64,000 nt of DNA from Mycobacterium scrofulaceum (GCF_002086735.1 NZ_MVIJ01000003.1:147980-211979), one strand, 5' to 3'; shown: positions 1 through 8,911, counted from the first letter of the stretch. The notes: generated from the sequence alone by a model not told the origin. Numbers and translations: made by a program.

Positions 1-2
1 CC

Positions 3-515
3 AACGCCGGAATATGTGTCCCGGCGCCGTGGAACGAGATCACGCCCGAGTCGTTTCGCGACATCATCGACGTCAACGTGACTGGCACGTGGAACACGGT
101 GATGGCGGGCGCGCAGCGGATCATCGACGGGGGTCGGGGCGGGTCGATCATCCTGATCAGCTCCTACGCCGGTGTCAAGGTGCAGCCCTACATGGTGCAC
201 TACACCGCTAGCAAGCATGCCGTCACAGGGATGGCCCGGGCCTTCGCCGCGGAGCTGGGCAAGCACGACATCAGGGTCAACAGCGTGCATCCCGGTCCGG
301 TCAACACTCCGATGGGCGGTGGCGACATGATTGCCGCGCTGTTCGCCGCGATCGAGACCAACCCCACGCTGAACAACATGGGGACCCCGTTCCTGCCGCA
401 ATGGGCCTGCGAGCCGGAAGACGTTGCCGCCGCGGTGTGTTGGCTGGCCTCCGACGAGTCGCGCTATGTGACCGCCACCCGTTTGTCGGTCGACCAGGGC
501 ATGGCGCAGTTCTAG
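3..515 (+). CDS. SDR family oxidoreductase, mycofactocin type (3' part only)
   Basis: The gene enters from the left edge; the last 170 codons are visible. The NAG motif stands at the very start of the visible part, followed by the catalytic serine region (LISSYAG) and the Y-x-x-x-K pair (HYTASKHAV). The end SVDQGMAQF and the SDESRYVTA block are typical of the mycofactocin-coupled SDR group, which oxidises alcohols with a tightly held nicotinamide cofactor. The cofactor-binding glycine motif lies outside the window. It is followed after 16 nt by an acyl-CoA ligase on the same strand, so the two probably form one operon in which an alcohol is oxidised and the resulting acid activated. The substrate is unknown. 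Confidence 0.85.
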   Translation, partial: NAGICVPAPWNEITPESFRDIIDVNVTGTWNTVMAGAQRIIDGGRGGSIILISSYAGVKVQPYMVHYTASKHAVTGMARAFAAELGKHDIRVNSVHPGPVNTPMGGGDMIAALFAAIETNPTLNNMGTPFLPQWACEPEDVAAAVCWLASDESRYVTATRLSVDQGMAQF

Positions 516-531
516 CGAATCGCCGGATCTG

Positions 532-2133
532 ATGCCTTTCGACCACCGTCAGCTGCGCGACAAGTGGTATAGCGCCGGTTGGTACTCCGACCGCACCTGC
601 CTGGACGCATTCGAAGCGGGGGCGGTCGAGCACAAGGACGTGCCGTTGACTTTCATCATCGGCGATTCGGTGTCCAGTCCGACGGTATGCGAAATCCACG
701 ACCGGGCCGTGGCGTTGGCGGCGTCGTTGCAGCGGCTGGGGGTGCGCGACGGCGACGCCGTCGCGGTACAGCTGACCAATCGTGTCGAGTGTGCAGTCGC
801 TTATCAGGCGGTGTTGTTGTGCGGGGCAGTGCTGGTGCCGATCGTGCACATCTACGGTATGGCCGAGGTGGCCTTCGTTCTCGACCAGTCGGCTGCAAAG
901 GTACTGATCATGCCAGAGCGGCACGGATCGATCGTGTATAGCAAAAGGCTGCAAGATCTTTCGCGGATCGACTCACTGCAGCATGTCGTCATGCTAGACG
1001 CCGAGTCGGGCGAGGGCTATCTCGCGTGGTCGCAACTGGACACATCCGCCGCCCGGTACCGGCGCCCCGCAGTGGCCGCCGACGATATCTGTCTGCTGCT
1101 GTACACATCGGGCACCGCGTCGGCGCCTAAAGGTGTACAGCACACCCACAACACGGTTCTCGCCGAGCAGAGAACCATGCCGGCGCTGCTGGCCGGTAAA
1201 CCCGACGACGTGTCGCTGGTGACCTTTCCGCCGGGCCACATCGCGGGCGTCGGGTCGATGCTGCGGCCGTTGCTCAGCGGCGCCCGGACTGTCTTCATGG
1301 ATGGTTGGGACCCGGCGCAGGCGGTCGAGGTGGTGCACCGTTTCGGCGTGACCTGCACTGCGGGCACACCATTTCACCTCGCGGGCATCCTTGATCTGGG
1401 TGACACCGGAGACAAGCTGGCAAGTCTGCGGGAGTTTCTGGTCGGCGCCGCACCGGTCGCCGAGGAGATCGGCCGGCGTGCTGCGCAAGCGGGGATCAGC
1501 ACCTTCCGCAGTTACGGCGCCACCGAACATCCCACCGTCACCGGCGAACACGAGGGACAGCCGCAGTGGGCCCGGCTGAGTACCGATGGAAAACCGCTCC
1601 CGGGCTCAGAGATTCGCATCGTCGGGTCCGACGGCGCGGACTGCCCGATCGGGATAGATGGCGAGGTCGTCGTGCGCGGTCCCGATCAATTCGTCGGCTA
1701 CCAGGATTACGCTTTGAACGCTGAGGCGTTCACTGACGACGGTTGGTTTCGCACCGGCGATCTCGGGCACCTTGACGCCCACGGCAGATTGACCATCACC
1801 GACCGGATCAAGGACGTCATCATCCGCGGTGGCGAGACCATCTCCTCGGGTCAGGTCGAAGAGGTGCTCAACGCACACCCTGCGGTCGCCGACGGTGTTG
1901 CCGTCGCAGCCCCGGATTCGCGTTACGGCGACGTGGTCGCCGCGGTCGTGGTGCTCAAACCCGGGTATGCGCTCAACCTCGACGACCTGCGGGCCCACTT
2001 CGCGGCATCCGGGCTGGCCCGGCAGAAGACCCCGGAACGTCTCGCCATCGTCGACGAGCTACCGCGCACGTCGTTGGGCAAAGTGCGCAAAGCGCAACTG
2101 CGCAGTGACCACTTCGGCGCCGCTGGGCGTTAG
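532..2133 (+). CDS. AMP-dependent acyl-CoA ligase (ANL superfamily)
   Basis: A 533-residue acyl/aryl-CoA ligase that would activate a carboxylic acid to its CoA thioester through an acyl-adenylate. The phosphate-binding loop YTSGTASAPKG lies near residue 190, the A5 motif SYGATEHP near 327, the hinge motif DGWFRTGDLG near 402, and the C-terminal catalytic lysine is in SLGKVRK near 517. The length is normal for the family. The ATG start is poorly supported by a Shine-Dalgarno sequence, but it sits just behind the preceding SDR stop. Its 3' end overlaps the convergent SnoaL-like gene by 4 nt. Acid specificity cannot be read from the sequence. Confidence 0.9.
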   Translation: MPFDHRQLRDKWYSAGWYSDRTCLDAFEAGAVEHKDVPLTFIIGDSVSSPTVCEIHDRAVALAASLQRLGVRDGDAVAVQLTNRVECAVAYQAVLLCGAVLVPIVHIYGMAEVAFVLDQSAAKVLIMPERHGSIVYSKRLQDLSRIDSLQHVVMLDAESGEGYLAWSQLDTSAARYRRPAVAADDICLLLYTSGTASAPKGVQHTHNTVLAEQRTMPALLAGKPDDVSLVTFPPGHIAGVGSMLRPLLSGARTVFMDGWDPAQAVEVVHRFGVTCTAGTPFHLAGILDLGDTGDKLASLREFLVGAAPVAEEIGRRAAQAGISTFRSYGATEHPTVTGEHEGQPQWARLSTDGKPLPGSEIRIVGSDGADCPIGIDGEVVVRGPDQFVGYQDYALNAEAFTDDGWFRTGDLGHLDAHGRLTITDRIKDVIIRGGETISSGQVEEVLNAHPAVADGVAVAAPDSRYGDVVAAVVVLKPGYALNLDDLRAHFAASGLARQKTPERLAIVDELPRTSLGKVRKAQLRSDHFGAAGR

Positions 2134-2720
2134 TGTGACCGGACCCCGAAGTCGATGTCCGCAATGCCGGAGAACGGCGTGAAGCCGGCCTTGTCCAGCC
2201 ATGACGGCGCTGCCTTATGTCCCGGTTCGGGGCGTGCCCAGTCCACCCAGGAGCCCCAGTCCTCGCGGCGCAACTTCTGTTGCAGCGTTTGCGGATGTGC
2301 GTCGGCGGCCGTGGCATAGCGCTTCGCGAATTGCTTCATCTCGGCCGGAATCCAAACGTCCTCCTCGGAACGCCACTTACCGCCGCCGGCATACTCGATG
2401 AATTGATACGAGGGGAAGTCGATGGGCGCCCCGCCCGGCTCCGGGTTGTCGGCACGGTTGACCACCTTGTACGCGACGCGGGCGCCGTCGACGACGTACC
2501 AGACGAGCGGGCTGTAGACCTGCGGTGCCGCTCCCATCGTCCCCTCGAGGAACTTGGTGATCTCCGCCGGGCCGGTGAACGTTCCGTAGAAGTGGTCGAA
2601 GTACGTCGCGTCTTCGGTGAACAGGTGTGCCCAGGCGTGCCAGTCCTCGAGTACCGGCCCGGTCATGAAATACCGCCGGAACTCCCGCTCGACCTCTTCG
2701 ACGTCCGCCGTGGTTTTCAT
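2130..2720 (-). CDS. SnoaL/NTF2-like protein
   Basis: A 196-residue protein with the cone-shaped NTF2-like fold (N-terminal helices, then aromatic-rich strands such as YFDHFYGTFTG and SYQFIEYAGGG). The fold holds small cyclases, isomerases and dehydratases as well as dioxygenase small subunits, and no specific reaction can be assigned. The ATG is set by a 4-nt ATGA overlap with the upstream SDR, so translation is coupled. It is the last gene of a leftward operon P450, crotonase, DUF35, SDR, SnoaL-like, which suggests it works on the same oxygenated CoA ester. A longer reading through to 3230 in this frame only shadows the SDR gene and is not used. Confidence 0.85.
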   Translation of the reverse strand: MKTTADVEEVEREFRRYFMTGPVLEDWHAWAHLFTEDATYFDHFYGTFTGPAEITKFLEGTMGAAPQVYSPLVWYVVDGARVAYKVVNRADNPEPGGAPIDFPSYQFIEYAGGGKWRSEEDVWIPAEMKQFAKRYATAADAHPQTLQQKLRREDWGSWVDWARPEPGHKAAPSWLDKAGFTPFSGIADIDFGVRSH

Positions 2721-3640
2721 CCTCCGAGCCGCAGGCCCGTGTTTCGGGTGCCGAACACGTCGGTGGCCATGATGGCGCCGAGTTTTTGTGCATCCCAGCG
2801 CTTTTCGCCATTCGAGACAGACGCGACGGGGTGCCAGCCCTTCAGGAGCTGGAGATGTTCGCCCATCGCACGGATCACTTGACCGCTGACGTGGCCGGCC
2901 TCGGGGCTGGCCAGCCAGGCCACCACCGGCGACCCCAGTGAGGGGTCCTTGGGGTCGAACTCGTCCTCCGCGCGCTCGTCGGGCTCGATCGGAGCCTGCG
3001 CGCCGGGCATGGAGGCCGACATCCGGGTGCGCCCACCCGGGCTGATCGCGTTGACGGTGGCGCCGATCGACGCCAACTCCAGGCTCAGTGTCTGGGTCAG
3101 ACCGACGATTGCGGCCTTGGCCGCGCTGTAATTGGTCTGCCCGAAGTGGCCGTGCAGACCGGCGCCGGAGGTGGTGTTGATGATTCGGCCGTAGACCTTT
3201 CCGCCGGATTCCTTCGATTCCGCGCGCCACTTGCGAGCGACCGCGCGGCTGGTGAGCCAGCTACCGCGAACGTGCACCCGCATCACCAGGTCGAAATCGT
3301 CGGCGGTCATGTTCCAGATCGCCTTGTCGCGAACGATTCCTGCGTTGTTGACGACGATGTCCAGCCGCCCCAGCTGCGAGTAGGCACGCTCGACGGCGAG
3401 GTCGACCTGCTCCTCGTCGCCGACATCGCTGAAGTCGGAAACAGCGGTACCACCGCGGCTTTCGATGATCGCCACCACCTCGTCGGCCACCTTGCCGGTG
3501 CCCTCGCCGGACAGGCTGGTGCCGAGGTCGTTGACGATCACGGTGGCGCCGTGCTTGGCGAGTTCGAGAGCGTGGCCCCGGCCGATGCCGTGCCCCGCCC
3601 CGGTCACCAGGGCGACTTTGCCATCGAGCAGTCCGGTCAT
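2717..3640 (-). CDS. SDR family dehydrogenase (17-beta-HSD4/MFE-like)
   Basis: A 307-residue short-chain dehydrogenase. The N-terminal TGAGHGIGRGHA is the NAD(P) glycine motif, NNAG is near residue 100, and the catalytic set is Ser in NTTSGAG and Tyr/Lys in NYSAAKAA. The extended C-terminus after residue 200 and the style of the N-terminus resemble the 3-hydroxyacyl-CoA dehydrogenase domain of multifunctional enzyme type 2 and the mycobacterial Hsd4A group. A 3-hydroxyacyl-CoA dehydrogenase step in beta-oxidation is therefore the likeliest role. It overlaps both neighbours by 4 nt in the leftward operon. Confidence 0.88.
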   Translation of the reverse strand: MTGLLDGKVALVTGAGHGIGRGHALELAKHGATVIVNDLGTSLSGEGTGKVADEVVAIIESRGGTAVSDFSDVGDEEQVDLAVERAYSQLGRLDIVVNNAGIVRDKAIWNMTADDFDLVMRVHVRGSWLTSRAVARKWRAESKESGGKVYGRIINTTSGAGLHGHFGQTNYSAAKAAIVGLTQTLSLELASIGATVNAISPGGRTRMSASMPGAQAPIEPDERAEDEFDPKDPSLGSPVVAWLASPEAGHVSGQVIRAMGEHLQLLKGWHPVASVSNGEKRWDAQKLGAIMATDVFGTRNTGLRLGG

Positions 3641-4071
3641 GGGTTCTCCTCGCTAGGTGTGAAGACTGTCAGATAGGGGCTGTCGGGATCGGTGTCGTCG
3701 ACCGGGCGGAAGACGGCGGTAACCGGCATTCCGACCCGAAGGTCGTCGAAGTCCGCGCCTTCAATCGTCGTCATCAGCCGAGGGCCTTCGGTCAGTTCGA
3801 CGAGCGCGGCGACATACGGCACTCGCTCCTTGAACGGCGCCAGATCATTCACGTAGACAGTCGAATACGTGTAAAGGGTTCCAGTTCCGCTGGCCTGTAC
3901 GGGCGCAACGTCCTCGCTCCAGCAGAACGGGCAGAACGGGCGGGGGTAGTGATGGACCTTGCCGCACGCTGAGCATTCGGCGATCAACAATTGACCCTGC
4001 CTGGCGGCCTCCCAGTAGGGAGCGCTTGCCGCGTCGATGGTCGGAATGTCAGCGCGAGCCACCTTTACCAC
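3637..4071 (-). CDS. DUF35 Zn-ribbon/OB-fold protein
   Basis: A 144-residue DUF35 protein: an N-terminal helix (SAPYWEAARQGQL), a zinc ribbon with C33, C36, C47 and C50, then an OB-fold. Such proteins partner thiolase-fold enzymes (for example Ltp2 in steroid side-chain degradation) or MaoC hydratases and bind the acyl-CoA. No thiolase-fold gene is next to it; the neighbours are a crotonase and an SDR, so its partner may be encoded elsewhere, perhaps at 26.1 kb. It starts with GTG and overlaps the crotonase stop by 7 nt; a GTG three codons further in is an alternative start. Confidence 0.85.
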   Translation of the reverse strand: MVKVARADIPTIDAASAPYWEAARQGQLLIAECSACGKVHHYPRPFCPFCWSEDVAPVQASGTGTLYTYSTVYVNDLAPFKERVPYVAALVELTEGPRLMTTIEGADFDDLRVGMPVTAVFRPVDDTDPDSPYLTVFTPSEENP

Positions 4072-4868
4072 CCGGTGAACTCGGTCGGTCGTTTCTCCAC
4101 GAACGCCTGCACGCCCTCGGTGGAGTCGTGTGAATACGACTGGATCTCCTGTGCCATTGCCTCCGCGACGAATGCACCGGAGCGGTCGGTGTCGGGTGAG
4201 TCGTTGAGCAGCCGTTTGGTGAACGCGATCGCGGAGGTCGGCGCTCCGGCCAGCCGGCCGGCGAAGTCGGCGACCGTAGCGTCGAAGTCGGCGGCGCTGA
4301 CCACCCGGTTCACCAGACCCAGCGTGAATGCTTCGGTGGCTGAGAGCTTTTCGCCGAAGAACGCCATCTCCTTGGCTTTCTGCATGCCAATGCGGCGGGG
4401 CAGTAGATAACAGCCGCCGCCGTCGACAACCAGCCCACGCTTGACGAATGACTCTGCGAAGTAGGCGTTTTCGGTAGCGATCACCAGGTCGGAGGCGTAC
4501 ACGACGTGGGCCCCTAGGCCCGTCGCCGCACCATGCACTGCGGCAATCACCGGTTTATTGCAGTCCAGCACGCTGGCCACCAGCTTCTGGGCGCCGTTCA
4601 TGATGCGCCGGGTAGGCTCCAGCACTCGCTTCTGGCCCCGCGCGCGCCGTTCGGCGAGCGATCCAACGTCGGCGCCGGAGCAGAAGTGCTTGCCGTTGGC
4701 CCGCAACACCACCACACGTACCTTCTCGTCGGCGTCGGCGGCGGCCAGTAGCGCGATGAGGGCATCGCGGTCGTCGGGACGTACCGCGTTGGCGGCTTCG
4801 GGCCGGTTCAGGGTGATCGTCAAGACGCCGTCCGCGATGTCGGACAAAACTGCTGCCTGCGTGTTCAT
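4065..4868 (-). CDS. Enoyl-CoA hydratase/isomerase family protein (crotonase fold)
   Basis: A 267-residue crotonase. The oxyanion-hole segments HFCSGADV (about 61-68) and HGAATGLG (about 112-119) are present. The two hydratase glutamates are not: by motif alignment with the rat enzyme, Glu144 falls on His121 and Glu164 on Phe141. Asp149 in LVVDGGG is present, as in many isomerase-like members. A CoA-ester isomerase or another crotonase reaction is therefore more likely than simple hydration. It overlaps the P450 stop region by 4 nt and the DUF35 gene by 7 nt, and belongs to the leftward operon. Confidence 0.88.
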   Translation of the reverse strand: MNTQAAVLSDIADGVLTITLNRPEAANAVRPDDRDALIALLAAADADEKVRVVVLRANGKHFCSGADVGSLAERRARGQKRVLEPTRRIMNGAQKLVASVLDCNKPVIAAVHGAATGLGAHVVYASDLVIATENAYFAESFVKRGLVVDGGGCYLLPRRIGMQKAKEMAFFGEKLSATEAFTLGLVNRVVSAADFDATVADFAGRLAGAPTSAIAFTKRLLNDSPDTDRSGAFVAEAMAQEIQSYSHDSTEGVQAFVEKRPTEFTGW

Positions 4869-6166
4869 GGTGTGTACGTGGCCTTCAGGTGTTTGATGCC
4901 GTTAACGAAGTTCGACCTCAGCATGACCGGTTCGCCCGCGGCGGTGATGTCAGGGTAGCGCGCGTAGAGCATCTGGAATGCCACGTTCAGCTCAAGCCGG
5001 GCCAGGTGCGCACCCAGGCAATAGTGCGGTCCCGGGCCGCCGAAAGCGATGTGGTTGTTGGGTTTCCGCGCGATGTCGAAGCGCTCCGGCTGGTCGAAGA
5101 CCGCGGGGTCGCGGTTGGCGGCGGGATACCAGACCACAACTTTGTCGCCGGCGTTGAAGGTGTGGGTGACCTCGCCGTGGGCGTCGGTCAGCGTCACGCC
5201 GTCGCGGGTCACCGTACGGCGAAAGTGGATCACCGGGCTGGCGTATCGCAGGATCTCCTCGACCGCGGTGGACACCATGTCGTCGTAGTTCGCCAACAGT
5301 CGGTCGCGCTGCTCGGGGTGGGCGCTGAGAATGAGCAGCCCGTGGGTAAGTGCATTGCGGGTGGTCTCGTTGCCCGCGCCGATCAGCAGGATGAAGAACT
5401 TCGCCAGCTCCTGGGGTGTGAGGTTTTCTTCGTCGGAGTTGACCAGTTTGCTGATCACGTCGTCGCGGGGATGGGCGATGCGGTCCTCGGCGATGCCCTT
5501 GAGCAACTCGATGAGCTGCTCGCTGATCTCGGTGACCGCGGCTCCGATGCCCGCGACGGTCTGGTCGGGTACGTACTCGGGGTCCGAGGCGCCGAGCACG
5601 ATGTTGGTCGCCCGCAGGATGAACTGTTCGTGTTCGCGTGGAACGCCGAGCATGGTGTCGATAATGCGCAGCGGCAGCAGCGTGGCGAACGAAGAGACGA
5701 AGTCGCACTCACCCGTGCGCGGCATCTCCTCGAGGATCTCGGCGGTGGTCTCTTCGACCAGGCCACGCAGCTCGGAGAGTATGCGGGGGGTGAAGCCCCG
5801 CGAGACAATCTTGCGCAGCCGCATGTGTTCGGGATCGTCCATGTCGATGATGGAGCCGCGGTATTCGCGCATCTCGGCGGTCTGGTCGAAGATCTGCGTG
5901 CCCTGCCCGGAACTGAAGTCGCCGGGGCGGCGGCTGATGTCGACGACGTCGCGGTGGGCGCCGATCGCCCAGAACCCGCGGGGCCGCGGCGAGTCGGGTC
6001 GGTTGGTGCGGACGAACACCGGGCCGCCGGCCTCGCGAAGGCGCCGGTAGAGCTCGCTCCGTTCAGCCGGACGCTCCTGCCACCACCGCAGATCGATCAG
6101 TGGTGCGAACTGCTGCTCGTCGGTGTCGATCGCGCTCACAGCACCCGATTCTGGCACCCATGTCAC
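4865..6166 (-). CDS. Cytochrome P450 (CYP125/142/124-like group)
   Basis: A 433-residue bacterial class I P450. The I-helix motif GAGNETTR is at 263-270, an ExxR-type segment (EEILRY) near 307, and the haem loop FGGPGPHYCLG has the ligand Cys383. The I-helix and haem-loop wording are close to the mycobacterial CYP125/142/124 steroid and fatty-acid hydroxylase group, but the family number is not assigned here. It is the first gene of the leftward operon, where a terminal hydroxylation could open beta-oxidation by the genes that follow. The start taken is a GTG without a clear Shine-Dalgarno, and a shorter start near 6139 is possible. The redox partners are not adjacent. Confidence 0.9.
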   Translation of the reverse strand: MTWVPESGAVSAIDTDEQQFAPLIDLRWWQERPAERSELYRRLREAGGPVFVRTNRPDSPRPRGFWAIGAHRDVVDISRRPGDFSSGQGTQIFDQTAEMREYRGSIIDMDDPEHMRLRKIVSRGFTPRILSELRGLVEETTAEILEEMPRTGECDFVSSFATLLPLRIIDTMLGVPREHEQFILRATNIVLGASDPEYVPDQTVAGIGAAVTEISEQLIELLKGIAEDRIAHPRDDVISKLVNSDEENLTPQELAKFFILLIGAGNETTRNALTHGLLILSAHPEQRDRLLANYDDMVSTAVEEILRYASPVIHFRRTVTRDGVTLTDAHGEVTHTFNAGDKVVVWYPAANRDPAVFDQPERFDIARKPNNHIAFGGPGPHYCLGAHLARLELNVAFQMLYARYPDITAAGEPVMLRSNFVNGIKHLKATYTP

Positions 6167-6237
6167 TTATAGGCAATGCCGGGGTGCTAGATCAGATCGG
6201 GCAATGTCTCAATATTTGTTCGCTCGCGGCACGAGTT

Positions 6238-6256
6238 ATCTAACGTTAGTGTCACT
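6238..6256 (+). promoter_or_regulatory. Operator A1: shared 19-bp element with CTAACGTTAG palindrome
   Basis: The sequence ATCTAACGTTAGTGTCACT contains a perfect 10-bp palindrome (6240-6249). The same 19 bases, with one change, occur at 17407-17425 in the same orientation relative to the gene they precede. Here the element ends 26 nt before the Gfo/Idh/MocA start, in the gap between that gene and the divergent P450 operon. It is probably a repressor or activator site, or a promoter with an embedded site; the regulator is not identified. Confidence 0.6.
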
Positions 6257-6282
6257 GCAAACGGAGGAACGGAGAAGAGCAC

Positions 6283-7365
6283 ATGACTTTACGGGTCGGC
6301 ATCATCGGCGTCGGGTGGGGCGCACGTGTGCAGGTGCCCGGTTTCCGGGCGGCGAAGGGCTTCGAGCCCGTCGCGCTCTGTGCGCGTACACCCGATCGGC
6401 TGGAGCGTGCGGCGGCCAAACTGGGCATCGAACAGACCTCCACCGATTGGCAGTCTTTCGTTACCCGCGACGACCTAGACGTCATCTCGGTCGCGACTCC
6501 CACCGTGCTGCACCACGAAATGACGATCGCCGCACTGGCGGCGGGTAAGCCGGTGTTGTGCGAGAAGCCGCTGGCGGGCGACCTCGAAGCGGCCCGCCAC
6601 ATGGTGCGTGCTGCGACCGATTCCAAGCTGCCCACCGCCTGCTGTTTCGAAAACCGGTGGAACCCGGACTGGTTGGCAGTCGCCGACAAGGTGCGCTCGG
6701 GCTTTCTCGGTTCGCAGTACCTCGCCCGGGTCAGTCGCAGCGCGTCGTATTGGCATCCGAGTCATCCACTGCAGGCACATTGGATGTACGACCGCGAGCA
6801 GGGCGGCGGCTATCTGGCCGGCATGCTGGTGCACGATCTGGACTTCCTGACCAGCCTGCTCGGCCGCCCGGTGTCGGTGTGCGCGGAGGTGCGCACCAGC
6901 GATCCTGTCCGCGAACTGCCCGACGGGGGGACCCTACCGGTCACCGCCGATGACACCGCGGCACTGCTGATGCGTATGGAGTCGGGGGTGACCGTCATTT
7001 TGAGCCTCTCCGTTATGGGCGCCCACGCCGATCACTACCGCCTCGAATTGTTCGGCTCCGATGGCACCATCATCGGCGACGGCGACTTGCGTTCCGCGGC
7101 ATACAGCCTCGGCGCCGCCACCGATGCGGGATTGAGTCCCCTGACGGTGGATGAACGCGAGCCCGCGCACCCCGAGCGGTTGCCCGGGGGCCTGGCGGGT
7201 CACGCCAGCAGGGCTATGGCGCTGATGCTGCAGGACTGGCTGCCCGCGTTCGACGGTGGTCCCAGCGGCGCGGCTACCTTCGAGGACGGGCTGTTGTCGC
7301 TCGCGGTGATCGACGCCGCGCACCGCTCCGCCGAAGGCGGAGGGTGGGAGCAGGTGCAGGTTTGA
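6283..7365 (+). CDS. Gfo/Idh/MocA family oxidoreductase
   Basis: A 360-residue NAD(P)-dependent oxidoreductase of the glucose-fructose oxidoreductase/inositol dehydrogenase type. The N-terminal GIIGVGWGARVQVPG is the dinucleotide-binding turn; CEKPLAGD near residue 94 is the family EKP motif with the catalytic lysine; GGGYLAGMLVHDLDFL near 175-190 matches the GGG...D/H segment of the C-terminal domain. Members oxidise sugars and cyclitols, or act on bile pigments and other ring alcohols, so the substrate here is open. A GGAG-type ribosome site precedes the ATG. It lies divergent from the P450 operon and next to operator A1. Confidence 0.87.
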   Translation: MTLRVGIIGVGWGARVQVPGFRAAKGFEPVALCARTPDRLERAAAKLGIEQTSTDWQSFVTRDDLDVISVATPTVLHHEMTIAALAAGKPVLCEKPLAGDLEAARHMVRAATDSKLPTACCFENRWNPDWLAVADKVRSGFLGSQYLARVSRSASYWHPSHPLQAHWMYDREQGGGYLAGMLVHDLDFLTSLLGRPVSVCAEVRTSDPVRELPDGGTLPVTADDTAALLMRMESGVTVILSLSVMGAHADHYRLELFGSDGTIIGDGDLRSAAYSLGAATDAGLSPLTVDEREPAHPERLPGGLAGHASRAMALMLQDWLPAFDGGPSGAATFEDGLLSLAVIDAAHRSAEGGGWEQVQV

Positions 7366-7549
7366 GATGTGCGACTAAAAATAGGCTTCACCTCGACGGT
7401 GGCGCGACCCGAATGAACTGCGTCAAGAGTGAACAACGGCGCGGCTTGCAACGTCGTGATCGCCTGCCGTTGGCTCCGACGATGTGATTGATCGTCAAGC
7501 GCAGAGGGCTGTAGTCGGGACGTAATCAGTAGCGGAAGGGAAGTGCCCA

Positions 7550-8053
7550 ATGAGAGGCGGACCGTCGATCAAGCATCTCGACGACGTACCGGCTGAGGAG
7601 ATGCTGCGTTATGAGTTCGCAGATGGCCGTACGGCGTCGATATGGGAGAAGTGGATTGAGCTGTCTCCCCGGTACTTCGCGTTCTGGAACAAGTGGGACC
7701 CGGGGGCCATCTCCTCGCAGCACGGTCACACCGGCGATCACAGCAATTTCATCCTGGCCGGCGAGATCCGCTGCGGCGACGTGGTCGCCCGCGCAGGCAC
7801 GCACATCATGCTTGAGTGGGGGGACGTATTCGGACCTTGGGAGGCCGGCCCGCAGGGGTGTGAACTGTATGGGTTCATCGCCGGTGAGGGACAACCGTTC
7901 GGCGGCGATACCGCCGCGTACGAGGCACTGCTCGAGGCGCGTGGCGCCCGGTCGGTACCGTTACCGATGCCAAAAAATCTACCGCCGTGGATACGTGCCA
8001 AACTGGGTGCCTCATTCACCTCATCGATTACCAACTGGGTGGCGTCGACCTGA
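7550..8053 (+). CDS. Cupin-fold protein
   Basis: A 167-residue single-domain protein. The stretch SSQHGHTGDHSNFILAGEI fits cupin motif 1 (two His, a later His and a Gly), and the following strands with FGPWEAGPQGCEL fit the second motif. A metal-dependent oxygenase, isomerase or sensor role is possible; nothing in the sequence decides between them. A GGAAGGGAAG ribosome site precedes the ATG. The 184 nt upstream show no clear promoter. It ends 30 nt before the convergent SDR. Confidence 0.75.
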   Translation: MRGGPSIKHLDDVPAEEMLRYEFADGRTASIWEKWIELSPRYFAFWNKWDPGAISSQHGHTGDHSNFILAGEIRCGDVVARAGTHIMLEWGDVFGPWEAGPQGCELYGFIAGEGQPFGGDTAAYEALLEARGARSVPLPMPKNLPPWIRAKLGASFTSSITNWVAST

Positions 8054-8083
8054 GCCGCGCGGGTGTAGCGCCCGGTCGTCGGG

Positions 8084-8911
8084 TTAGTTGAGGGACGAGC
8101 CGGCATCAACCGTCACGTGCCGGCCGGTTATCGCTCGCGATTCGTCCGCCGCCAAGAATGCCACCGCGGCGGACGCATCCGTGTCAGCCCAGGTCGTAAC
8201 AGGCCATGACATGGTGGAAAGCGACGCCGCGCCAACGCGATCAACGTCGAGCATGACGGGCCGATACAGCCGTCCGGCGTAGCCAGAGTCGTAGCCGTTC
8301 TCCGAACCGCTGGCGGTATTCACCCGAATACCAAGTGGCGCAAGCTGTTTAGCTAGCATCTGCACATACTGCGAAACCATCGACTGCGCGAGTTCATACG
8401 CCGCCCCGCTGGGTCCCTGCGGCCGATCGTGGAGAGGTCCTTGCGCCGACGATGAGGGACCAGAAGCGATAAGGGACGCGCCTTCGCTCAATCGTGGCAT
8501 CGCGGCGCTGAAAGTGTTTACCACGCCGAGAAAGTCGACGTCGAACGTATCGATGAAGGCCGCGATCGGGGCTTCCGCCCGAGTTGGGGCGATGGCGGCG
8601 CTCGCGACGACGACGTCGAGCGCGCCGAGTTGCCGTACCGCGGTGTCGACTGCGATCTCCATTTCGGTTCGATCGCAGACATCGCAGCGGTACACCGCCG
8701 CTCGTCGGTCGAGCTTCTCGATCATGCAAGCGGTGCGGTCGAGGTCTTCGCTAGTGGCGAGCGGATAGTCACACGAAGGGATGTTGTCACACAGATCTAC
8801 CAACATGATGTCTGCGCCTTCGCGGGCCAAACGTAGCGCGTGGCTTCGACCCCGTCCTCTGGCTGCACCGGTCACGAGCGCCACCTTGCCTGCCAGATGT
8901 CTGCTGATCAT
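8084..8911 (-). CDS. Divergent SDR-like protein lacking the catalytic lysine
   Basis: A 275-residue protein whose N-terminal half is clearly a mycofactocin-type SDR (GKVALVTGAARGRGRSHA and the extra loop CDNIPSCDYPLATSEDLD). The active site is altered: the expected Y-x-x-x-K reads Y172-ELA-Q176, the NAG motif reads ASAA (Ser104 in place of Asn), and the proline-glycine turn after the active site is lost. It may be a non-catalytic paralogue, a binding protein, or an enzyme with altered chemistry. The ATG at 8911 is chosen because GGGGAGGAGCG stands just before it; the longer reading to 8968 has no ribosome site. Confidence 0.8.
   Translation of the reverse strand: MISRHLAGKVALVTGAARGRGRSHALRLAREGADIMLVDLCDNIPSCDYPLATSEDLDRTACMIEKLDRRAAVYRCDVCDRTEMEIAVDTAVRQLGALDVVVASAAIAPTRAEAPIAAFIDTFDVDFLGVVNTFSAAMPRLSEGASLIASGPSSSAQGPLHDRPQGPSGAAYELAQSMVSQYVQMLAKQLAPLGIRVNTASGSENGYDSGYAGRLYRPVMLDVDRVGAASLSTMSWPVTTWADTDASAAVAFLAADESRAITGRHVTVDAGSSLN

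Noticed and set aside
4889..6172. A 427-codon frame on the plus strand opposite the P450
   Set aside because: It is an antisense shadow of the P450 gene, which has all catalytic motifs; the plus frame has none.
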